DNA of 31,605 nt. Source: an uncultured Oscillospiraceae bacterium (GTDB taxonomy: Bacteria > Bacillota > Clostridia > Oscillospirales > Ruminococcaceae). The position numbers and the translations under genes were made by a program. Location of the stretch: positions 1 to 31,605 of the forward strand of contig URKR01000021.1 in NCBI GenBank assembly GCA_900548355.1, in the 5' to 3' direction. Of this stretch, positions 25,962-31,605 are shown one piece after another. Each line of letters starts with the position of its first letter. Position 1 is the first letter of the stretch. Below the pieces are notes generated by a model. It made no database searches. It was not told the origin of the DNA and saw nothing but the letters and a program-made list of their open reading frames with translations.

Positions 25962-27353
25962 TCAGATGCCTCCTTCTTCACGGTAGGACTTGCTGTTGCG
26001 GTAGGTCAGCAGCGAACCGATCGCCAGGATGATGAAGGTCAGGATGCCGACAACCGCGCCGACGTTGTAATACTGTTTGTCAATGGTCAGCTTGTACAGC
26101 CAGGTGACAAGCAGGTCGGTGCTGCCGGCGGTGGAGGCCAGGTCTGTGACCGGGTCGCCGCCCGAAAGCAGGTAGATGACGTTGAAGTTGTTGACGTTGC
26201 CGGTGAAAGTGGCGATCAGGTAGGGGGTGGTCACATACAGCATATAGGGCAGCGTGATGCGGAAGAAGGTCTGGAAAGCGTTTGCGCCGTCAACCTTGGC
26301 GGCTTCATACAGCTCGGTCGGGATGTTCTGCAAAACGCCGGTCAGCTGCAAAAGGGTGTAGGGCACGCCGACCCAGATGTTGATGATGATGACGGTCACC
26401 CGCGCCCAGGTCGGGTCGGTAAAGAAGGGCAGGCTTGCGCCGTCTGCCAGGAAGCCGAGCTGGCGCAGCAGCACGTTGACCGCGCCTTCGGGCTGGAGCA
26501 TCGTGCGCATAATCAGCAGCGAAACGAACATCGGCACCGCGCAGGGCAAAACAAAGCAGAAGCGCCAGAATCCTTTGGCCTTGGTGTCGTTGCGGTTGAT
26601 GACGATGGCCAGGATCATGCCGGCAATGTAGTTCGTGAAGGTGGCGAAGAACGCCCATACCAGCGTCCAGACCAGCACCCGCCCGAAGGTGGAGCCGAGC
26701 ACCGAGCCGGAATCGAACAGCGTCGCAAAGTTTTCAAGCCCGACCCAGTCGAAAAGGACAAGGTGGTTGTCGATCTTCGAGTAGTTGGTGAACGCCATGC
26801 AGATCATGAACAGCAGCGGCAGGATCGTCAGCGCCCCGATGAAGATCATCGGCGGGGTCATCAGCAGGCGGTAGAGGTTGTTGTCGAGAAGATCTTTGAG
26901 GTCTTCGGAAAAGGTGTTCAGGTGCTTGCCGGCTTTGGCCAGGCACTCGGCCTTGTAGGCGCTTTTCAGGGTGCCGCGCCAGATCCAGAACATCACGCCG
27001 GTCAGGATGATGGTGGCGAGGCCGTACAGCAGCAACAGGATTGACTGGTCGCCGGCCGTATATTCAAACACCTGCAGCTCTTCGTTCCAGATTTCCTGCC
27101 GTTCCACCGAGCCAAGGGTGACGAGCATGGCCAGGTTGTGGAAACCCGAAAGGATCATAAAGGCGATGTACGCGATTTCGGCGGCCAGAAACAGCACGCC
27201 CTTCGCCACCTGTTTGTGGACGATGTTGCCATACCCCATCACAAGCGCCGAAACACGTGTTTCGGTGCTGCCCTGTTTCAGGGCAGCAAGGCAGGTGTAG
27301 GGGGTATCAAATTCCAGGTCACGGCGCATCTTGGCCGCTTGTAACAATTTCAT
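25962..27353 (-). CDS. malF: maltodextrin ABC transporter permease MalF
   Basis: 463 residues, longer than most sugar permeases because of an N-terminal region (about 1-160) with two or three extra hydrophobic segments (54-80 and 104-126) and an acidic hydrophilic loop between them. This N-terminal membrane region is typical of the Gram-positive MalF type. The core permease follows from about 165, with the EAA loop at about 350-369 (EAAKVDGANAFQTFFRITLP). Start with GGGAGGG upstream. It lies 21 bases downstream of malE and 2 bases upstream of malG, in one transcription unit. Confidence 0.95.
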   Translation of the reverse strand: MKLLQAAKMRRDLEFDTPYTCLAALKQGSTETRVSALVMGYGNIVHKQVAKGVLFLAAEIAYIAFMILSGFHNLAMLVTLGSVERQEIWNEELQVFEYTAGDQSILLLLYGLATIILTGVMFWIWRGTLKSAYKAECLAKAGKHLNTFSEDLKDLLDNNLYRLLMTPPMIFIGALTILPLLFMICMAFTNYSKIDNHLVLFDWVGLENFATLFDSGSVLGSTFGRVLVWTLVWAFFATFTNYIAGMILAIVINRNDTKAKGFWRFCFVLPCAVPMFVSLLIMRTMLQPEGAVNVLLRQLGFLADGASLPFFTDPTWARVTVIIINIWVGVPYTLLQLTGVLQNIPTELYEAAKVDGANAFQTFFRITLPYMLYVTTPYLIATFTGNVNNFNVIYLLSGGDPVTDLASTAGSTDLLVTWLYKLTIDKQYYNVGAVVGILTFIILAIGSLLTYRNSKSYREEGGI

Positions 27354-27374
27354 CCTGTGTACCCTCCCTTGGAT

Positions 27375-28607
27375 TTAGGAAATGCCGTTGCTGTTCATCG
27401 CATCGTTCATGGCCTCGGTCTGCTCGACGGCGTTTTCGTGGGTGATGGTGCCGCTGCGGATACCCTTGCCCATGTTTTCCACCGGCGTCCAGCAGTTGTT
27501 CATCGAAGCCACAAACGGCTGCAGGATAGAGGTGCGGTCAAACGTATCGTTCTGGGCCGCCACCAGCGCGTCGCTTGCAATGGCCGGGTCGGCCAGGAGC
27601 TCGGTGTTGCAGGGGATCACGTTGCGCAGTTCGTAGTGCAGCTGCTGCGCTTCGGCCGAGCCGAGGTAGATTGCCAGTTCCACCGCCTGCACCGGGTACT
27701 TGGTGTTGGAGTTGACGCCGATCGCTTTGGAGCCGGCGTAGGCGTACATCTGCTTTTCCTCGCCGTTCAGCGTAAAGGTGGGCAGCGCCGCGACCCCCAT
27801 GTTCTCACCCAGGATCTCCTCAATCGAGGCGGCGTCCCAGGAGCCGGTGAACATCGCGTTGATGCTGCCGTCGCGCAGGCCGGCAATGCCGGAACCGTCG
27901 GCATCCACAACAAAATTCGGGTTGTTGTACAAATCAATCAGGTAGTTGGTCACGTCGGCGGCTTTTTCACCGCTGAAATCGGCGCCAAGCTCCTCCTGGG
28001 TGCCGTCGCCGAACAGCGTGCAGCCGTTGCCGAAGTAGAACGCCGGCAGATACCAGGAGTTGGTGAACGGGAAGCTGACCACGCCTTTTTCAAGCATGGT
28101 GTCAAGGTTCTTCACGTCCTCCTCGCTGAAAACGCTCTTGTCATAATACATGAACCAGGTGTTGGTCGTGAACGGTACGCCGTACAGGTATCCGTCCAGC
28201 GTCAGGCTGTCCAGCAGGCTTTGGCTGTTTGTGGCCTGGATCTGTTCGGCGTATTTGCCGCCGAACTTCGCGAGCGCACCGGCGTCGGTCAGGGTGGTCA
28301 GGGTGTCGTTGGCAAACATAAAGACGTCGGCGCTGGCTTCGGCGTCCTGGCTGACGGTGCCGGCGGCGCCCGCTTCGTCCGCCACGCCGTACACAAAGGT
28401 GATGTCCCACTCAGGGTGCATCGCGGCGAAGTTCTCGCAGCAGGTCTGCAGCCATTCGCCGCTGTCTTTGGACTGGTCTTCCGAAGGGCTCCAGACCATC
28501 AGGCGGACGTTTTCAGAAGAACCCGAACCGGAACAGCCCGAAAGCATCCCGGCCAGCGTGGCCCCTGCCAGCGTCAGGGCAAGGGCCGCGGACAATTTTC
28601 TACGCAT
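27375..28607 (-). CDS. malE: maltodextrin-binding lipoprotein MalE
   Basis: Extracellular solute-binding protein of family 1, anchored by lipid. 410 residues. The signal peptide is MRRKLSAALALTLAGATLAG followed by lipobox LSGC with Cys25, then a Gly/Ser linker. The mature part opens with VRLMVWSPSEDQ, and its body contains TTNTWFMYYDKSVF and the FTGSWDAASIEE segment typical of MalE-like proteins. The start at 28607 follows GGAGGAATG and gives an ideal signal peptide. It is the first gene of the operon, with a promoter and operator sites 125-185 bases upstream. Maltodextrin specificity is inferred from the linked pullulanase/phosphorylase operon. Confidence 0.95.
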   Translation of the reverse strand: MRRKLSAALALTLAGATLAGMLSGCSGSGSSENVRLMVWSPSEDQSKDSGEWLQTCCENFAAMHPEWDITFVYGVADEAGAAGTVSQDAEASADVFMFANDTLTTLTDAGALAKFGGKYAEQIQATNSQSLLDSLTLDGYLYGVPFTTNTWFMYYDKSVFSEEDVKNLDTMLEKGVVSFPFTNSWYLPAFYFGNGCTLFGDGTQEELGADFSGEKAADVTNYLIDLYNNPNFVVDADGSGIAGLRDGSINAMFTGSWDAASIEEILGENMGVAALPTFTLNGEEKQMYAYAGSKAIGVNSNTKYPVQAVELAIYLGSAEAQQLHYELRNVIPCNTELLADPAIASDALVAAQNDTFDRTSILQPFVASMNNCWTPVENMGKGIRSGTITHENAVEQTEAMNDAMNSNGIS

Positions 28608-28730
28608 TTTGGCATTCCTCCATCCAAAAGTACGGGGGTCTGACCGCCGCGCCCCTCCCGGCGGGGGTTCGCAAGGCGGCGGCCGAACAAAGGGGCTTCC
28701 CCTGCAGGCGGGAAGCAGAGAATCCTGGGC

Positions 28731-28753
28731 CGAAAACGTTTCGAAATGTTTCG
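28731..28753. promoter_or_regulatory. two overlapping operator-like palindromes in the malE leader
   Basis: CGAAAACGTTTCG (28731-28743) overlaps CGAAATGTTTCG (28742-28753). Both are LacI-family-type palindromes. They begin right at the expected malE transcription start, the usual position for a repressor site. The 124 bases between here and malE contain no further gene. Confidence 0.8.
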
Positions 28754-28762
28754 CTACTGCCA

Positions 28763-28791
28763 ACTATAGGACGACCGAAACCGAAAGTCAA
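28763..28791 (-). promoter_or_regulatory. malE promoter
   Basis: On the minus strand: TTGACT (28791-28786), 17-base spacer, TATAGT (28768-28763). The leader to malE is about 150 bases. Confidence 0.88.
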
Positions 28792-28909
28792 GCGGTTTTG
28801 CCGAAAAAAATTACGATTCGTGAAGACTGCACAACAGAATTACCCAAAATATGGGCGTTTCGACAAGAGAAAACAGCCAAAAACAGTCCGTTAAACCGGA
28901 AACACGACA

Positions 28910-28937
28910 TACGAAACATTTTGATTGATGTTTCGTA
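28910..28937. promoter_or_regulatory. second operator: split inverted repeat between malE and the regulator gene
   Basis: TACGAAACAT (28910-28919) and ATGTTTCGTA (28928-28937) are perfect 10-base inverted arms separated by 8 bases. The half-site ATGTTTCG is the same as in 28746-28753. It sits about 24 bases upstream of the regulator's -35 and about 120 bases upstream of the malE -35. A single further half-site GCGTTTCG lies at 28855-28862. Confidence 0.75.
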
Positions 28938-28960
28938 ACGCGTCGGCCGGGCCGGCCGGC

Positions 28961-28989
28961 TTGCACTCCGGCGGCGGGAAGGGTATAAT
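28961..28989 (+). promoter_or_regulatory. promoter of the LacI-family regulator
   Basis: TTGCAC (28961-28966), 17-base spacer, perfect TATAAT (28984-28989), about 55 bases before the start at 29045. Confidence 0.88.
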
Positions 28990-29044
28990 ATTCCCAGTAA
29001 AAAGAAACGGACGGGCTGCGCGGCGGCCGGGAAAGGGGGGCCTG

Positions 29045-30037
29045 ATGGCAACGATGGAGGATATTGCCCGCAAAGTCGGGGTTTCCAAGGGGACGGTGTC
29101 CAAGGCGATCAACGGCGCGCCGGATATCAGCGAAACTTTGCGCAAAACCATTGTGGAAGCGGCGGTCGAGCTTGGCTATACCCGGGCGCGGCGCGGCGCA
29201 GTGCGGGAGCTGGGCATTTTTATTGAGAACATGGGCTATGCCACCCCCGAGGATTTCGGCACCGATATTGTGACCGGGTTCCGCCAGATGGCCGAACCGG
29301 CCGGCTACGACGTGCGGGTTATCCCTTTGAGCGATGCGCTGGAAAAATCAATCCGGTATGATGAATATATGCTGCAGGAAGGGCTGCTGGGCGCGCTGTT
29401 TCTGGGCCTTTCGCTCAGCGACCGCTGGATGCATGATTTCCATACCAGCCATACCCCCGCTGTTTTGTACGACAACATCGTGCAGCCCAACCCCACGGTG
29501 GCCACCCTGGGGATGGACAACAACGAGGTGATCGGCCAGGCGGTGGCGGCTTTGCGCGCAATGGGGCACCGCAAGGTCGGCTATCTGAGCAGCGCGCTGG
29601 GGTCCCACATTTACCAGGTGCGGTACAAGAGTTTTTTCAACGCACTGCGCCAGAACGGCCTGCCGGACGACCCCGCCCTGGCCGGCACCAGCTTTTTTTC
29701 CTCCGAAACATTGGACGACCACCTTCCCCGTCTGCTCAAACAGGGGGTCACGGCGATCCTGTGCTCCTCCGACCTGCTGGCCCACACTGTCATGATCCGC
29801 TGCCAGGAGATGGGGCTGCGCATCCCGGATGAGGTCAGCATTGTCGGGTTTGACGATCTGCCCTTCTGCGCCCACACATCGCCGGCGCTTTCCACCATCC
29901 GGCAGGACCGGCTGCAGCTGGGCAAAAGCGGGTATTACGCGCTCAACAGCCTGCTGGAAGGGGTGCCGATCAGCAGCCTGCTGCTGCATGGCAAACTGGT
30001 GCTGCGCGGCTCAACCGGCCCCGCGCCGGCCCCGTGA
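29045..30037 (+). CDS. LacI-family transcription regulator (probable maltodextrin regulator)
   Basis: 330 residues. An N-terminal helix-turn-helix (ATMEDIARKVGVSKGTVSKAING, about 2-24) is followed by a third helix up to LGY (about 48) and a periplasmic-binding-like sugar domain (ELGIFIENMG to the C-terminus, with VSIVGFDDLPF and the ending SLLLHGKLVLRGST). The hinge between LGY and the effector domain is about 8 residues shorter than in LacI/PurR and lacks the usual N..A..L pattern. Start follows GGAAAGGGGGG. It is divergent from malE, with shared operator half-sites, so it most likely controls malEFG and itself, and perhaps pulA-glgP. The effector is inferred to be a maltodextrin. Confidence 0.92.
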   Translation: MATMEDIARKVGVSKGTVSKAINGAPDISETLRKTIVEAAVELGYTRARRGAVRELGIFIENMGYATPEDFGTDIVTGFRQMAEPAGYDVRVIPLSDALEKSIRYDEYMLQEGLLGALFLGLSLSDRWMHDFHTSHTPAVLYDNIVQPNPTVATLGMDNNEVIGQAVAALRAMGHRKVGYLSSALGSHIYQVRYKSFFNALRQNGLPDDPALAGTSFFSSETLDDHLPRLLKQGVTAILCSSDLLAHTVMIRCQEMGLRIPDEVSIVGFDDLPFCAHTSPALSTIRQDRLQLGKSGYYALNSLLEGVPISSLLLHGKLVLRGSTGPAPAP

Positions 30038-30049
30038 AAGAGGGCATAC

Positions 30050-30089
30050 AAAAACGCCTTGGCGTGTGGCAAACCACACGCCAAGGCGT
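30050..30089. terminator. strong bidirectional hairpin between the regulator and oadB genes
   Basis: Perfect 16-bp stem ACGCCTTGGCGTGTGG (30054-30069) / CCACACGCCAAGGCGT (30074-30089) with a 4-base loop. On the minus strand it is followed by TTTTT (30054-30050 complement), so it mainly ends the decarboxylase operon. Forward transcripts meet only CTTGCG. Confidence 0.9.
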
Positions 30090-30110
30090 CTTGCGTTCGG
30101 GCGAAAGGGC

Positions 30111-31304
30111 TTACATGCCTTTGCACATGTTGATCAGGATGCCGGCCGCCACCGCGGAACCGATCACCCCGGCGACGTTCGGGCCCATGGCATGCATGAG
30201 CAGATAGTTGGAAGGGTTATATTCCTGCCCGACCTTCTGGCTGACGCGGGCGGCCATCGGCACGGCCGAAACGCCGGCCGAACCGATGAGAGGGTTGATC
30301 TTGCCGTGGGTGACAAAGCACATGACCTTGCCCAGCAGCACGCCGCCCGCCGTGCCGGCCGCGAAGGCCACGATGCCCAGGGCGATGACTTCGACGGTGC
30401 GGAAGGTCAGGAAGGTTTCGGCGTTGGTCGTGCAGCCGACCGAGAAACCCAAAAAGATCGTGATGATGTTCATCAGCTCGTTGCCGGCGGTCTTGGTGAT
30501 CCGCTCGACCACGCCGGTCTCCTTCATCAGGTTGCCCATCATCAGGCAGCCGACCAGGATCGCGGCGTCGGGCAGCAGCAGGCTGACCAGCAGCGTGACG
30601 ATGATCGGGAACAGGATCTTTTCGGTGCGGCTGACCTTGCGGGGCATCTGCATGACGATCTTGCGCTCTTTATCGGTGGTCAGCAGCTTCATGATCGGGG
30701 GCTGGATCACCGGCACGAGCGCCATGTAGCAGTAGGCCGCCACCGCCACCGAGCCGAGCAGCGCCGGGGCCAGGCGGGAGGTCGTGAAGATGGCGGTGGG
30801 GCCGTCCGCGCCGCCGATGATGCCGATCGAGGCGGCCTCGGCCGGCGTAAAGCCGAGCAGACGCGCGCCGATGTAGGCCACAAAGATGCCGACCTGGGCG
30901 GCCGCGCCCATCAGCAGGCTGGAGGGGCGGGCGATCAGCGGTTCAAAGTCGGTCATGGTGCCGATGCCCAGGAAGATCAGCGGCGGGTAGATGCCGAGCT
31001 TGACCCCGAGATACAGGTAGTCGGCCAGGCCTCCCGATTCGCCCAGCATCTGCCAGTTGATATGCTGGGTTTCGTTGATGAAAATCTCCATATGGATGAT
31101 GTTGTCCAGCGGCAGGTTGGCCATCAACATGCCAAAGCCGATGGGCAACAAAAGCAAGGGCTCAAATTTGTGCACAATGGCCAGGTATAACAGGATGCAG
31201 GCCACCGCAATCATGATGACATAGCGGTAGCCGCCCTCCACAAAAAATTGGGCAAAACCGGAATTGGCTAAAATGGACTGCAAATTGGTCAGAATGGCCT
31301 GCAT
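30111..31304 (-). CDS. Na+-translocating decarboxylase beta subunit (OadB/GcdB/MmdB family)
   Basis: 397-residue, very hydrophobic protein with about 9-11 membrane segments. In this family decarboxylation of carboxybiotin is coupled to pumping Na+ out of the cell. Seen: the conserved IGGADGPTAIFTT with Asp167 (region III), a pair of acidic residues in GTMTDFEP (about 115-122), GNLMKETG, and a C-terminal HAMGPNVAGVIGSAVAAG. The start at 31304 follows AAAGGAGG and gives the standard N-terminus. Whether the pump uses oxaloacetate, glutaconyl-CoA or methylmalonyl-CoA depends on the alpha subunit, which lies outside the window. Confidence 0.95.
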   Translation of the reverse strand: MQAILTNLQSILANSGFAQFFVEGGYRYVIMIAVACILLYLAIVHKFEPLLLLPIGFGMLMANLPLDNIIHMEIFINETQHINWQMLGESGGLADYLYLGVKLGIYPPLIFLGIGTMTDFEPLIARPSSLLMGAAAQVGIFVAYIGARLLGFTPAEAASIGIIGGADGPTAIFTTSRLAPALLGSVAVAAYCYMALVPVIQPPIMKLLTTDKERKIVMQMPRKVSRTEKILFPIIVTLLVSLLLPDAAILVGCLMMGNLMKETGVVERITKTAGNELMNIITIFLGFSVGCTTNAETFLTFRTVEVIALGIVAFAAGTAGGVLLGKVMCFVTHGKINPLIGSAGVSAVPMAARVSQKVGQEYNPSNYLLMHAMGPNVAGVIGSAVAAGILINMCKGM

Positions 31305-31326
31305 GCAGCGGTTCCTCCTTTCGAAA

Positions 31327-31348
31327 GGGGCGGGAAAACGCCCGCCCC
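31327..31348 (-). other. intercistronic hairpin between the gamma-like and beta subunit genes
   Basis: GGGGCGGG (31327-31334) pairs with CCCGCCCC (31341-31348) around a 6-base loop. On the minus strand it is followed by only TTT and then the beta-subunit ribosome site, so it looks like an mRNA-processing or stability element that can reduce readthrough. Confidence 0.6.
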
Positions 31349-31369
31349 CTGTGTGCGGGTTGAGCGTGC

Positions 31370-31605
31370 TCAGAACGTGAAAGGCCGGGTATTCTGGGCC
31401 AGGCCGGCCTGGCCCCATGCGTCGCGCCGCAGGGCGCTGGCGCGGGGCAGGCGGCGCACGCTTTGGATGGCGGCGCCGTCCTCCAGGCAGCAGACCGCCG
31501 CCGCGATGGCGGCCACCACCTCGCCGGGAATGCCGGCCTCCACCGCGGGGGCCGGCTTTGCGGCGGGCGGCGCAGCCGGTGCGGGCGAGGCTGGCGGCGC
31601 GGGGG
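31370..31605 (-). CDS. C-terminal part of an OadG/GcdD-like small subunit of the Na+-pump decarboxylase (partial)
   Basis: The last 78 codons read as a Pro/Ala-rich linker followed by a compact domain: IPGEVVAAIAAAV, an acidic turn, IQSVRRLPR, and the ending WGQAGLAQNTRPF before TGA at 31372-31370. An Ala/Pro linker plus a helix, an SVRR strand and a W..AG tail is the pattern of the small gamma/delta subunits of decarboxylase pumps, whose membrane helix would lie at the missing N-terminus. No biotin motif is seen in this part. It ends 65 bases before the beta-subunit start, as in such operons. The protein continues beyond the window. Confidence 0.7.
   Translation of the reverse strand, partial: PAPPASPAPAAPPAAKPAPAVEAGIPGEVVAAIAAAVCCLEDGAAIQSVRRLPRASALRRDAWGQAGLAQNTRPFTF

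Noticed and set aside
27357..28643. Plus-strand 428-codon frame opposite malE
   Set aside because: Shadow of a gene with a clear lipoprotein signal and solute-binding fold.
1..31605. tRNA or rRNA genes, prophage, transposase or integrase genes
   Set aside because: No cloverleaf-like or rRNA-like stretches and no recombinase or phage motifs were recognised by eye in any frame; a covariance-model search could not be run.

Overview
The window is a stretch of GC-rich chromosome from a low-oxygen, sugar-fermenting Gram-positive bacterium. The best guess is the class Clostridia, near the Faecalibacterium/Subdoligranulum/Gemmiger group of Oscillospiraceae. The grounds are: strong AGGAGG-type ribosome sites, TTGACA/TATAAT promoters with 17-base spacers in a GC-rich background, a maltodextrin ABC transporter without its own ATPase gene, Na+-pump decarboxylase genes, a phosphoketolase, and many dispersed intergenic repeats. 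The taxon is an inference, not something the sequence proves.

Layout. 1-319: tandem 132-bp repeats. 377-6872 (+): central carbon genes xfp, pgk, tpiA and gpmI, spaced as separate units with repeats, a promoter and terminators between them. 6957-8973 (-): a NERD-domain nuclease-like protein with a topoisomerase-type zinc ribbon, and a YrbG-type Ca2+/Na+ antiporter. 9186-16860 (+): an unusual cluster with two WbpG/PseA-like PP-loop N-acetyl-sugar amidotransferases, a HisF-like and HisH-like pair, a DUF1848 protein with a radical-SAM-type CX3CX2C motif, a Dabb-domain protein, a LysO-family exporter and a small P-loop kinase-like protein. 16961-24898 (-): a tight alpha-glucan degradation operon, pulA-gde-(oligo-1,6-glucosidase)-glgP. 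25096-28607 (-): a maltodextrin ABC transporter, malE-malF-malG. 29045-30037 (+): a divergent LacI-family regulator. 30111-31605 (-): a Na+-translocating decarboxylase beta subunit and the tail of a gamma/delta-like subunit that runs off the window.

How the genes work together. The right half is a coherent maltodextrin/glycogen regulon. MalEFG imports dextrins, pullulanase, debranching enzyme and oligo-1,6-glucosidase open the branches, and phosphorylase yields glucose-1-phosphate. ATGTTTCG half-sites around both divergent promoters in the malE-lacI intergenic region are the probable operators. Glycolytic and phosphoketolase enzymes on the left would use the product.

The most unusual part is the 9-17 kb cluster. 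The enzymes match the three-part machinery (WbpG + HisH2 + HisF2) that turns an acetamido group of a surface sugar into an acetamidino group. However, no nucleotide-sugar, glycosyltransferase or flagellar gene is present, the PP-loop enzyme is duplicated, and the HisF-like protein lacks one of the two catalytic aspartates of true imidazole-glycerol-phosphate synthase. Two genes of the cluster (lysO and the second amidotransferase) each have a consensus promoter followed almost at once by a stable hairpin with a T-run ahead of the start codon, which suggests attenuation or small RNAs.
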